A stretch of 58,233 nucleotides of DNA. Origin: Bacteroidota bacterium. Its GTDB lineage: Bacteria > Bacteroidota > Bacteroidia > Bacteroidales > JACABE01. Below are positions 9,956-18,748 of this stretch, in pieces (the first letter of the stretch is position 1; every line of letters starts with the position of its first letter). The position numbers were made by a program, and so were the translations under genes. A model generated the notes under the pieces. That model made no database searches, had not been told where the DNA came from, and worked only from the letters and a program-made list of their open reading frames with translations. The stretch is from NCBI GenBank assembly GCA_013377005.1, contig JACABE010000027.1, forward strand, positions 1 to 58,233. Reading direction: 5' to 3'.

Positions 9956-11755
9956 CTATTTTACCACTAATTTCTGAGAAACAGAATATTCTTTGGTACT
10001 CAGTTTTACAAAGTAAACCCCTTTTCTTAAATCAGTAGCATTTATGAAGAAGTTTTTATTACCCGATGGAATTTTTCCTTCGTAAATTGTTTGTACTTTT
10101 TCACCAATCATATCAAATAATTCAATTGTTGCAGCAATTTCTTTTGTAGTTTCTACAGGAATACAAGTGACGGCTGATGCTGGATTGGGATAAATACTTC
10201 CAAGTTGAACTTGAGTATCATTCGTTTTATTTTCATTAATTCCATTGGGCTGATTAAATTTAAAAGACCAAAATCCCGTTGGAGCAGTAATAGGTCTGCA
10301 TTGTTTTTTTCCTGAATTTGCTTCTGCTGTAATATAATACTTATAATTAGTCAGTACTGTATTTTTGACAGGAATATATAATGGTATATTTGCTTTATAG
10401 TAGTCAGGTTGTCCGGGAATTGGGAGCATATCTAAAGAATCTATCAAAAAATCGTTGAAAACATAATGCAATTTAGCATGAGATATTCCAGAACGATGTT
10501 TTATCATAGCTTTTACTTCTACAAATAACTGCCCGGTAAAAGAAACTGTATCTTTTACCGGCTGATGAACAATCAATAAAGGGTCATTAGAAGCAATGCA
10601 ATGGGTAATACAATGGATTGCTCCGCTTGAAGAAATGGTTGAATTACAATCAATGCCCACTACATTATAGCCGGGTAAATTCTTTTCATAAATATGCTGG
10701 GCAATTGTATCGTATTGTGTGTAGTAGGTTGGATACAGAAATGTTTTGTTTACAAAAACTCCATTGGTATAAGTAAAGTAACTTGAATAAGGAGGGTAAT
10801 TATTGGTTCCTATTTTAGGTGGCATTGGCATTCTAACTACCCTATAAGGTGTTCCAAAAACAGATAAATGATTTGCTAATAAATACTGTAAATTAGCTTC
10901 AATTTGTGGACCATCAGCTGAGTCATTCGGATACTGTCCTACTAAAATAGTTTCTTCGTCCAATAATTTCATGTGCATATCAATATGATGAATTTCATCA
11001 AAAGGCAATGTCTCGAACTTAATATATCGATGAATACCCAGATATTTTTTAGCCAGTGTATCAATTTGAGCTTCTGTGAGATTTTGGTTATAGCCACCAC
11101 CCAATGCATTGTCGTTTAAAATTAATTTTGATGCGAAAGCAGTTCCCAAACCATCGCTCATATAGTTTCCTCCTGTAGCAACTAATTTATTGGGCGTTTG
11201 TGTCATTTCGTACAATGGCAAACCAGTAAATTTCGTCAGAGTTCTTGCCAGCGTATCATCTTTTGGGCGAGGGCGATTGTATGTCCAATCAACCAACAAC
11301 AGTGAATCAACATCATTGGTATATACGTTATTGGCACTGTAATCTCTTACCCATACAGTATTAAAGGGAGCTATTACGTATTTAACATTGGTTAAACTGA
11401 TATTACCTGCTGTTAAATAAGTTTTTACAGAATTAGAATCAGAACATACTATATAAACTTTACATTCATTTACAGCATTACGGACAATTTCGCGAATTAC
11501 AGGTGTATAGCTTGTCCATGTTACTATTAATGCATCTATTTCTTCCCATTCGGCTGCTGATCTTACTTTTGAGGATGGAGGGACTGAATATCCTTTGGTG
11601 TCATTATTAAAATAATAATCCTTCATTAGAAGCTTCTCTTGTGGTGTAAGAGATACAGGCAAATCCTGCCCGAAAGTATTGATTGATAATAAAATTACAA
11701 TTCCGAAGATTATTTTTTGAAGCGATTTTGCGTAAATAGTGTTCATCTTAATCAT
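9956..11755 (-). CDS. secreted peptidyl-arginine/agmatine deiminase family protein, T9SS-sorted
   Basis: A 599-residue exported enzyme. A signal peptide ends near NTFGQ (about residue 29). The guanidino-group-modifying domain (PAD_porph/agmatine deiminase family) spans roughly 60-395. It carries the catalytic-type blocks WVRDYS, GGNYMSDG, HIDMHMKLLD and a terminal cysteine in GAIHC (C382), with a second cysteine at C386. Residues 400-500 form a beta-rich linker, and about 518-599 is a T9SS type A tail (SIYPNPAS). This layout resembles Porphyromonas peptidylarginine deiminase, which citrullinates protein arginines outside the cell. Whether the substrate here is peptide arginine or free agmatine cannot be settled from sequence. 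An alternative start is the ATG three codons downstream. Confidence 0.82.
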   Translation of the reverse strand: MIKMNTIYAKSLQKIIFGIVILLSINTFGQDLPVSLTPQEKLLMKDYYFNNDTKGYSVPPSSKVRSAAEWEEIDALIVTWTSYTPVIREIVRNAVNECKVYIVCSDSNSVKTYLTAGNISLTNVKYVIAPFNTVWVRDYSANNVYTNDVDSLLLVDWTYNRPRPKDDTLARTLTKFTGLPLYEMTQTPNKLVATGGNYMSDGLGTAFASKLILNDNALGGGYNQNLTEAQIDTLAKKYLGIHRYIKFETLPFDEIHHIDMHMKLLDEETILVGQYPNDSADGPQIEANLQYLLANHLSVFGTPYRVVRMPMPPKIGTNNYPPYSSYFTYTNGVFVNKTFLYPTYYTQYDTIAQHIYEKNLPGYNVVGIDCNSTISSSGAIHCITHCIASNDPLLIVHQPVKDTVSFTGQLFVEVKAMIKHRSGISHAKLHYVFNDFLIDSLDMLPIPGQPDYYKANIPLYIPVKNTVLTNYKYYITAEANSGKKQCRPITAPTGFWSFKFNQPNGINENKTNDTQVQLGSIYPNPASAVTCIPVETTKEIAATIELFDMIGEKVQTIYEGKIPSGNKNFFINATDLRKGVYFVKLSTKEYSVSQKLVVK

Positions 11756-11875
11756 GGTTTAGAAATAACTATGTAAAAGTAATAAATTAAGTAAAATGAG
11801 AAATAAAAAACACTTAATAGTTTTAGTTTTTAATTTAAATTTTTAATTTTACCCAAATATTTTACAATGGTTTAA

Positions 11876-12373
11876 ATGAATACAGCTTATCTGCTTTTGG
11901 GTGGTAATATGGGTGATAGACTGAGTATTATTGCAAAAGCGATAACACTTATTCAGACATCATGCGGTAGAGTTGTTGAAAAATCTTCTTTATTTGAATC
12001 GGCTCCTTGGGGGTTTGAGGATAAAAACCAATTTATAAACCAGGTAATAATGATTGAAACGGCAATGCCTGCCAAGGATTTATTGCAAAACTTATTAGAT
12101 ATTGAATTATCACTCGGTAGGGTTCGCAACAATGCAGCCAACTATAGTTCAAGACATATTGACATCGATATTTTGTTTTTTAATGATGCTGTTATTAATG
12201 AACAAAACTTGATAATTCCACATCCATTATTGCAAGAGCGTAAATTTACATTGTTGCCTCTCAACGAAATTGCTTCGGATATTATTCATCCTGTTTTTAA
12301 GAAAACGATACATGAATTATTGAATGAATGCAATGACAACTTAGAAGTTTCAAAATACAATCCAACTAAATAA
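11876..12373 (+). CDS. folK: 6-hydroxymethyl-7,8-dihydropterin pyrophosphokinase
   Basis: A 165-residue cytosolic enzyme that transfers pyrophosphate from ATP to 6-hydroxymethyl-7,8-dihydropterin in folate synthesis. Signature blocks are LLLGGNMGDR near the N-terminus, ESAPWGFEDKNQFINQV, and the FolK motif RHIDIDILFF followed by IPHPLLQERKF. Length matches the family. It is the first gene of a tight run: the deoxynucleoside kinase starts 6 bases after its stop, a pairing often seen in Bacteroidota. It is divergent from the deiminase gene. Confidence 0.95.
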   Translation: MNTAYLLLGGNMGDRLSIIAKAITLIQTSCGRVVEKSSLFESAPWGFEDKNQFINQVIMIETAMPAKDLLQNLLDIELSLGRVRNNAANYSSRHIDIDILFFNDAVINEQNLIIPHPLLQERKFTLLPLNEIASDIIHPVFKKTIHELLNECNDNLEVSKYNPTK

Positions 12374-12379
12374 TTACTT

Positions 12380-13015
12380 ATGACTCATTACAACTACATA
12401 GTGATAGAAGGAAACATCGGTGCCGGAAAAACCTCACTTGCTACTATGATAGCCAATCAGTTTAATGCGAAACTAATACTTGAGCAGTTTGAAGAGAATT
12501 CGTTTTTGCCTAAGTTTTATAAAGAGCCTGATAAATATGCTTTTCCTCTTGAATTATCTTTCTTAGCCGAACGCTACCAACAATTGAAAGCACAGTTAAT
12601 ATCACAGGATTTATTCAAAAGTTTTGTAATAGCCGATTATTTTATTGATAAATCATTGATATTTGCACAGAAAAACCTTCCTGAGGATGAATACTCTCTT
12701 TATTCAAAACTATTTAATATAATCAACCCCACCTTGCCAAAACCCGAATTGCTGGTTTACCTTTATGTGAATATCGACCGTTTGAAGAGTAATATCAAAC
12801 ATCGTGGACGTTCGTATGAGCAGGATATTAAAGCTGAGTATCTCGAAAAAATTCAGGCAGGATATTTTGAATATATCAAGCATATTCCCGAAAGCCGAAT
12901 ACTGATTATTGATATTAATACCATTGACTTTGTGAACAATGCAGCTGACTATCAAATTTTACTGGACCTAATCTTTAAAGAATATTCAAAAGGAATACAT
13001 AGGATTAGTTTATAA
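12380..13015 (+). CDS. deoxynucleoside kinase
   Basis: A 211-residue kinase of the dNK family (deoxyadenosine/deoxyguanosine/deoxycytidine kinases) that phosphorylates salvaged deoxynucleosides. The P-loop GNIGAGKT is at residues 11-18. A conserved helix FLAERYQQ follows, with a DYFIDKS block where the DRS/ERS-type motif is expected. The LID region holds RGRSYE. Substrate specificity cannot be read by eye. The gene lies 6 bases after folK and 21 bases before the GH16 start, so all three may be cotranscribed. Confidence 0.88.
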   Translation: MTHYNYIVIEGNIGAGKTSLATMIANQFNAKLILEQFEENSFLPKFYKEPDKYAFPLELSFLAERYQQLKAQLISQDLFKSFVIADYFIDKSLIFAQKNLPEDEYSLYSKLFNIINPTLPKPELLVYLYVNIDRLKSNIKHRGRSYEQDIKAEYLEKIQAGYFEYIKHIPESRILIIDINTIDFVNNAADYQILLDLIFKEYSKGIHRISL

Positions 13016-13036
13016 ATATTGACTAATTATGAACGA

Positions 13037-14410
13037 ATGAAAATATTCTCGAAATATATTGTAATTGTATTGGTTTTTGTAAGTTTTATAAGCGGAATAT
13101 ACGCTCAAAATTCTGCTATTAATAAAGCTTACAAACCTAACTGGAGACTTGTGTTCTATGACGAGTTTGATTCTACTGCAATCAATACCCAGAAATGGAT
13201 AAATCATTTCCCTTGGGGTCGCTGGACACATGGATTGCATTATAATAGTGATGGACAAAATTTATCGTTAGATGGAACCCATCTTAATATCAAGATTGAT
13301 GATGATAGCTTAACTACAATGATTGACAGTTGGGATAGTTTGGGGAATTACACACCTTATCTGAAACATTTTGATTATACTTCCGGAATGATTTATTCGA
13401 ATCGTAGTTTTAAGTATGGTTTCTTTGAAAGCAAAGTAAAGGTTCCCGCCAATAAAGGTTTAAATGCTGCTTTTTGGTTGTACGGTCCCAATTCATGCGA
13501 AATAGATGTGTTTGAAATTCAGGGAAGCACACCAAATAATGCACAAATGACCTTGCATTGGAAGAATTTAGATTCAATTACCAATAGTCATCAGAGTGCT
13601 TATCACACTTTTAGTACTGATTCAACTTTTGCTGAAAAAGAATATATATTTGGGGTTAAATGGAAACACAATGAGCTTGTTTGGTATATTGATAACAATG
13701 AAATTATTGAAGACTTTTACACCCGTTTGGTAAGGGCAAGGCATATTCCCGATGTTAATATGAATGCTATCTTTACTTGCGAAGTAGGAACTATGGACGG
13801 ATTACCTAATGCTTCCTCTACATTTCCTGTTTATTATAATATTGATTATTTTAGGGCTTACAGCGACGATACTGTGCCACCTCCTTTAATTATCGGACAA
13901 ATTCCTGTGAGCATGTCTTATTTTTCTACATTGACAATACAGCCCAATATGCTTTTTGTTTCCGATTTCTATCACACTTATCCGGCAGGTTTTAAAATTG
14001 AGGTAATGAGTGGCAATGATTATTCATTAAGTGGCAATCATATAACGCCTTTGCATAATTACATCGACACATTGTATGTTCCTGTAAAGGTAAATGATGG
14101 CATAGATAACAGCAATATTTTTTATCTGATGGTTGTGGTTCCCGATGCAAATTTTATAGAAGAAACCGATTTCAACAAAGACTTAATCCTTTTTCCCAAC
14201 CCAGCTGACAAATATGTAAATATAAGTATTAAGTCGAAAGATGAACATATTGATTTTATTGATGTATTTGATGCAAAAGGCAAAAATTACATACATGCTC
14301 CATTGAATAAACAGGGAATTCTTGATGTAAACAGTTTAACAAAAGGGATGTATTTTATAGCCATTACAACCAACAAAGGGAAAAGAATGTTGAAATTTTT
14401 GAAAGAATAG
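13037..14410 (+). CDS. secreted GH16 family glucanase with T9SS tail
   Basis: A 457-residue exported glycoside hydrolase. A signal peptide ends after SGIYAQ. The GH16 domain spans about 30-275, opens with LVFYDEFDSTAINTQKW, and carries the catalytic motif EIDVFE at 155-160 (E155 nucleophile, D157, E160 acid/base by family rules). A linker and a T9SS type A domain follow (LFPNPADKYVNISI to the end). GH16 enzymes cut beta-1,3/1,4-glucans such as laminarin, or agar/carrageenan; the exact substrate is not determined. A TTG at 13019 is also in frame, but the ATG at 13037 places the signal peptide correctly. Confidence 0.88.
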   Translation: MKIFSKYIVIVLVFVSFISGIYAQNSAINKAYKPNWRLVFYDEFDSTAINTQKWINHFPWGRWTHGLHYNSDGQNLSLDGTHLNIKIDDDSLTTMIDSWDSLGNYTPYLKHFDYTSGMIYSNRSFKYGFFESKVKVPANKGLNAAFWLYGPNSCEIDVFEIQGSTPNNAQMTLHWKNLDSITNSHQSAYHTFSTDSTFAEKEYIFGVKWKHNELVWYIDNNEIIEDFYTRLVRARHIPDVNMNAIFTCEVGTMDGLPNASSTFPVYYNIDYFRAYSDDTVPPPLIIGQIPVSMSYFSTLTIQPNMLFVSDFYHTYPAGFKIEVMSGNDYSLSGNHITPLHNYIDTLYVPVKVNDGIDNSNIFYLMVVVPDANFIEETDFNKDLILFPNPADKYVNISIKSKDEHIDFIDVFDAKGKNYIHAPLNKQGILDVNSLTKGMYFIAITTNKGKRMLKFLKE

Positions 14411-14442
14411 GATAAAAAAATATTCATTGTTTGTTTTTGTAT

Positions 14443-14450
14443 TATATTTG
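14443..14450 (+). promoter_or_regulatory. -7 box (TATATTTG)
   Basis: A TAnnTTTG match 4 bases before the ATG at 14455. Transcription from it would give an almost leaderless message, or the real start may lie elsewhere. It argues against the upstream in-frame TTG at 14431. Confidence 0.4.
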
Positions 14451-14454
14451 CATC

Positions 14455-14844
14455 ATGATAAATAAAAAGAAAGATAGTATCAATTTTCTATTCACAACAC
14501 TTTCTATTGTGTTTTTCTTGCTTTTGTTATCATCTTTTTCCGATAAACCTGTTAAACAAATTTATCCTGCTGTTCAATATGAAATAATATCAGAACATGT
14601 TTCGGATATTGGAAATGCTGTTACTGTTGATGCTGTTCAAAACCCTTCTTCTTATAGAAGTTGTGTATCTTTACTCAATTATTTTTTAAATTTAACCCAC
14701 AAAATAATTACTGACAATAGTAAGATTACACATCGCATTATTTTAAATCAAAAAACGCAGATATTGACAAAACCTATCAACATTTGCAGATTTTATTATC
14801 ACATCTTCTGTAAAGATGCCGAAGACTTGCCGGCTTTAAGTTAA
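14455..14844 (+). CDS. hypothetical single-pass membrane protein
   Basis: A 129-residue protein I do not recognise. Residues 9-29 form one hydrophobic segment (signal anchor or uncleaved signal) after a lysine-rich start. The rest is soluble, with three scattered cysteines (SCVSLL, NICRF, FCKD) and a short acidic end. It precedes the SecD-like gene on the same strand by 179 bases. No domain or catalytic motif is visible. Confidence 0.55.
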   Translation: MINKKKDSINFLFTTLSIVFFLLLLSSFSDKPVKQIYPAVQYEIISEHVSDIGNAVTVDAVQNPSSYRSCVSLLNYFLNLTHKIITDNSKITHRIILNQKTQILTKPINICRFYYHIFCKDAEDLPALS

Positions 14845-15023
14845 TTCCTTTTACAAGTATTTATTATTTGTATGCCTTTAAAATTGGAGGCATCGGATAT
14901 ATATTAATTTAAAATTTCATCAAATTGTCATCGTCATGAATAATATTCAATCGAACAGGGGATGTTATGATGGTATATCGTGACAGGCTATTTGACCAAT
15001 AAATAATTTAAAAACAATAACAA

Positions 15024-15899
15024 ATGAGAACAATATTTTATACACTCATTGCAGTTTTTATCTTCGGAATCATTGCAATGAGCTTTACAAATAAAGCAAA
15101 TACTAAAAAAAGTATTGTAATTCAATCTATTGATAGCAATGTGTCTTCCATTTCACTTTCGCAATCTGCAGAGATTATCAAAAACAGATTGAAAGATTTT
15201 AGCACAAACGAATTTGAGCTTACTATCATTTCTGAAAAGAACCAAATTCAGGTAACATTCGTTAAAACCCTTGATTTAAAAATTATAGAAAATCTTATGA
15301 TACAAAAGGGAACATTGGAATTTTATGAAACCTTCAATCGTAAAACTTTATCTGAACTTTTAATGGGCGATAATCGCATATTTTCATTATTTAATGCAGC
15401 TAGTGTAATTGATTCTTCTACTGAAATCGGATGTACTTCCAGTATAAAAGTTGGGAAAATCAACGATTTTATAAATACGCTTGGACACAATAATAAATGC
15501 AAATTTGCATGGAACCAGAATACTGATAGTTCTGAAGTGTGTCTTTATGTACTTAAAACGGATAGCCAAAAAGCTGCACTAATAGCCAAATCTGATATTA
15601 AAAGTGTTAAATTTAATCAAGCTAAAGTCTCGAAAAATAATGAAATAGAGATTCAGTTAAAAGAATCAGCTATAGCATTATGGGCCAATGCAACAAAACA
15701 CAATATTAATAATGCAATAGCAATAGTGTTGGACGATAATGTAATTGCTGCTCCTATTGTACGTTCGGAAATTAACGGAGGACGTTGTACAGTTACAGGC
15801 AATTTTACACAAGCTGAAGCAAAATATATTGCGGCACTTGCCAATAACGGAGAATTACCATTGAGTTTTGAAGTTTTAAAAACTGATAAAACCAAATAA
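15024..15899 (+). CDS. stand-alone SecD P1-like exported protein
   Basis: A 291-residue protein with an N-terminal signal/anchor (residues 5-21) and no further membrane helices. The body resembles the periplasmic P1 head region of SecD. The middle contains LMIQKGTLEFYE, and the end has AIVLDDNVIAAP, INGGRCTVTGNFT and ALANNGELPLSFEVL, which match the SecD block that normally sits just before transmembrane helix 2. All SecD transmembrane helices after TM1 are missing, so it cannot drive translocation as SecD does. It may be a periplasmic chaperone-like paralogue of the SecDF soluble domain; this is inference. Confidence 0.75.
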   Translation: MRTIFYTLIAVFIFGIIAMSFTNKANTKKSIVIQSIDSNVSSISLSQSAEIIKNRLKDFSTNEFELTIISEKNQIQVTFVKTLDLKIIENLMIQKGTLEFYETFNRKTLSELLMGDNRIFSLFNAASVIDSSTEIGCTSSIKVGKINDFINTLGHNNKCKFAWNQNTDSSEVCLYVLKTDSQKAALIAKSDIKSVKFNQAKVSKNNEIEIQLKESAIALWANATKHNINNAIAIVLDDNVIAAPIVRSEINGGRCTVTGNFTQAEAKYIAALANNGELPLSFEVLKTDKTK

Positions 15900-15907
15900 T
15901 TTTTCAA

Positions 15908-15939
15908 CCAGTCAGGTTTTAAAAACCTGACTGGCTTTA
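15908..15939 (+). terminator. strong intrinsic terminator
   Basis: CCAGTCAGGTTTT (15908-15920) pairs almost perfectly with AAAAACCTGACTGG (15921-15934), then CTTTATTT. It lies 9 bases after the SecD-like stop codon. The stem is symmetric enough to work on both strands. Confidence 0.85.
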
Positions 15940-15953
15940 TTTAATAAATATGT

Positions 15954-15967
15954 AGTACATTTGTACT
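15954..15967 (+). promoter_or_regulatory. -7 box inside a perfect dyad
   Basis: AGTACA-TT-TGTACT is a perfect 14-base inverted repeat, and it contains TACATTTG (15956-15963), a TAnnTTTG -7 box. A regulator binding the dyad would cover the promoter. It is 106 bases upstream of the T9SS protein gene at 16073. Confidence 0.4.
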
Positions 15968-16072
15968 GAAAAATATACTGCATAAACATCCGTGTGTATA
16001 GCTTATTTTGTAATGTTTTTTATAAATTTAAACAGGCAATAATTTAATTTCAAGATTACGAAAAATAAAACC

Positions 16073-17617
16073 ATGAAAAAGATCATCATACTTCTGATTA
16101 TTTTCAATCTGTTTAGTTTGAATCAGATATTGTTTGCGCAGTCATTCGCCGGAGCTGAGGGATATTCTTCACAATATAATGATTATTTATATGATTATAT
16201 GCACTACAATGGAGACGAATATTGGCTTTTTAAGCGATTTGCATTTAATTATTTATCCGACTCCACCTTTGTATCAATGATAAAAATACCAGGTAAATCT
16301 GAAAAATTACTTGGAACTGAATTTTCTAACCTGAAATTTGCACATGATGATAATGCCAATATTTACATTGCCGGAATATATACACCTAATCTTATCGATA
16401 CTTCCTACCTGTTTGTTACCAAATTAAATATTAATGGAGACCAGATTTGGATAAATTACTATGAAAAAAACAGTAATTCAGCAAATATTTTTATTAATGG
16501 TTCCGATTTATACATACACGATAATTCCTTTCTGTTCAAGTTAAATTTAAATGGTATTCTGATATGGAAAAAGCAACTTTCAGGGATTATTAAATTATCT
16601 AAAAATACTTTTTGTAATATACAAGTTTTAAACAAGATACACAATCAGATTTTTAATTACGATTACTGTAATGCATTATTATTTCAAAAAATTGATACTT
16701 CAGGAAATCAGGTTTTTCAGAAAATCATTAATACCAGCAATTCAGGGAATACAGAAATATCTACCAATATTTCTTTTCATATTCTTAATAATAAAATATT
16801 TTTAAGTAATAGTTACTGGGGTGAAATTAATACTGATCCTGCTACATCTAATCAAGTCTTTGTAAATTACAATACTATACCTTATGGTCCTTTCGGTAAT
16901 AAACCAATGTATAATAATTATTTAGCTGTATATGATACTGTTGGTAATTTGATAATTTCTAATTCAAAAATTAATTACCCAAAATTACTTTACTCATGTA
17001 CCGATTCTGCCGGCAGTTTGTATTTTTCGGGTTCTGCAATAAATAACACAGATTATAATTTAAAATCAGCCAGTGTAATTAATATAAATGCTTCGGCTAA
17101 CCAAATGTCCTTTTTGGCAAAATATACAACTAATTTGAATTATCTCTGGGCAATAAATCTTACAGGTTCAATAAAATATATAGATACTAGCCATTATGTA
17201 TTTGATGGATTAGAAAAACTTGATATTGCCGGAGATTATAATGGCACAATAAATTTAAATTTCGAATCACCAGATCAAATTACATTCACAAGCAGTGGAT
17301 ACGATTTATTTCTTGCAAATTATATATATCTAAATGCCAGTAATACAATCGGGATATTTACCAATATTAATAATTATAATAATTGGAAAATATATCCTAA
17401 TCCCTGCAAAGAATTATTAAGAATAGAAACTAAAGAATTTAAAGATGCACAAATAGAGATTTTTGATATAACAGGAAAACTTAGATTGTCCGAATTAATA
17501 ATTAATAAATCAGATTATCGTTACATTGATGTTTCAGATTTTGAAAACGGATATTATATTATAAGATTAAAAAGTGATGAGAAAATAAGCACACAGAAAT
17601 TAATAATAAGTAAGTGA
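16073..17617 (+). CDS. secreted T9SS protein of unknown function
   Basis: A 514-residue exported protein. A signal peptide ends after ILFAQ. The middle (about 25-425) has repeated strands such as NIYIAGIYTPN, YLFVTKLNINGDQIW and LYFSGSAI, the pattern of beta-propeller proteins with SBBP-like repeats. No catalytic residues are evident. The last 75 residues are a T9SS type A domain (KIYPNPCKELL, FENGYYIIRL). The winged-helix gene begins 20 bases downstream, so the two could share a transcript. Confidence 0.75.
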   Translation: MKKIIILLIIFNLFSLNQILFAQSFAGAEGYSSQYNDYLYDYMHYNGDEYWLFKRFAFNYLSDSTFVSMIKIPGKSEKLLGTEFSNLKFAHDDNANIYIAGIYTPNLIDTSYLFVTKLNINGDQIWINYYEKNSNSANIFINGSDLYIHDNSFLFKLNLNGILIWKKQLSGIIKLSKNTFCNIQVLNKIHNQIFNYDYCNALLFQKIDTSGNQVFQKIINTSNSGNTEISTNISFHILNNKIFLSNSYWGEINTDPATSNQVFVNYNTIPYGPFGNKPMYNNYLAVYDTVGNLIISNSKINYPKLLYSCTDSAGSLYFSGSAINNTDYNLKSASVININASANQMSFLAKYTTNLNYLWAINLTGSIKYIDTSHYVFDGLEKLDIAGDYNGTINLNFESPDQITFTSSGYDLFLANYIYLNASNTIGIFTNINNYNNWKIYPNPCKELLRIETKEFKDAQIEIFDITGKLRLSELIINKSDYRYIDVSDFENGYYIIRLKSDEKISTQKLIISK

Positions 17618-17637
17618 TTTTCAAATTTCTATTCTGA

Positions 17638-18723
17638 ATGAACCCAAACGATATTTCAAATCTACGCTTAATCAATCAACAGATTGCTGTATCAAAATAC
17701 AAAACTGCCAAAGATATAGTTGCATATATGGGAGCCATGCAGGCACAGGATTTTAATATGGCCAAGTGGGCTATAGGCATCCGCTTACCAGCAACAACCG
17801 AAAAACAAATAGATGCAGCCATTAATAAAGGCGAAATTATCCGCACCCATCTTTTGCGTCCTACCTGGCATTTGGTTTCGTCGGATGATATTCACTGGAT
17901 GCTCGATTTAACAGCTCCGCAAATAAGAAGGGTAATTAAGCCGAGAGATAAAGATTTAAACCTTACCGAAACTATATACAGCAAAGCATTTGCTATTATA
18001 GAAAAGAAACTGGATGGAGGCATACATCTGTCACGCGAAGAATTGATAACTGAATTTGTAAAGGCTGATATTGCGGTTGATAACAATCGTGCATCGCATC
18101 TTTTCCTTCGTGCCGAAATTGAAGGAATTATATGCAGTGGCAAAATAAAAGCGAACAAACAAACCTATGCTTTGCTTCACGAAAGAATTCCCAAAACCCG
18201 AACTTTAAAACGTGATGAAGCACTGGCACAACTTGCCCTCAGGTATTTCAGAAGTCATTGCCCCGCAACATTACAGGATTTTGTGTGGTGGTCGGGTTTA
18301 TCGGTAAGCGAATCGAAACAGGCATTGGAAATGGTAAAATCAGATTTCATTCCCGAAACCATCGGTAATCAAACCTATTGGTTTACCAATTCATATACTG
18401 TACCTCAAAACACAACAGATAAAATACATTTAGTTCCGGCTTACGACGAATTTCTTATCAGTTACAAAGACCGTACAGCATCACTGCCTTTTAAAGATAA
18501 CATCAAGGCAGTTTCCAACAATGGCATATTTCGCCCTGTTATTGTGCACAACGGACAAGTAATTGGTATCTGGAAACGAACAATACAAAAAGACAAAGTA
18601 ATTGTAGAAACAGACTTTTTTCAGTCGTGTAATAAATCAATGAAGGATTTAATTGAAAAAGAAGCTATGACAGTTGGATCCTTTTTAGATAAAAAAGCAG
18701 TAATAAAAAACAGTACAGAGTAG
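17638..18723 (+). CDS. AlkZ/YcaQ-like winged-helix protein (HTH_42)
   Basis: A 361-residue cytosolic protein of the HTH_42 (COG3214) family. The N-terminus reads LRLINQQI, then MGAMQAQDFNMAKWAIG. QAQ at residues 35-37 matches the QxQ motif reported as catalytic in AlkZ-type DNA glycosylases, which repair interstrand crosslinks and bulky alkylation. RTHLLRPTWHLVSSDDIHWM is also typical. The tandem winged-helix body and the YDEFLISYKDR segment fit the family. Glycosylase activity is plausible but inferred. The gene converges with asd, leaving a 25-base gap. Confidence 0.82.
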   Translation: MNPNDISNLRLINQQIAVSKYKTAKDIVAYMGAMQAQDFNMAKWAIGIRLPATTEKQIDAAINKGEIIRTHLLRPTWHLVSSDDIHWMLDLTAPQIRRVIKPRDKDLNLTETIYSKAFAIIEKKLDGGIHLSREELITEFVKADIAVDNNRASHLFLRAEIEGIICSGKIKANKQTYALLHERIPKTRTLKRDEALAQLALRYFRSHCPATLQDFVWWSGLSVSESKQALEMVKSDFIPETIGNQTYWFTNSYTVPQNTTDKIHLVPAYDEFLISYKDRTASLPFKDNIKAVSNNGIFRPVIVHNGQVIGIWKRTIQKDKVIVETDFFQSCNKSMKDLIEKEAMTVGSFLDKKAVIKNSTE

Positions 18724-18748
18724 CTCAACAAATAATTATCTTCTATTA

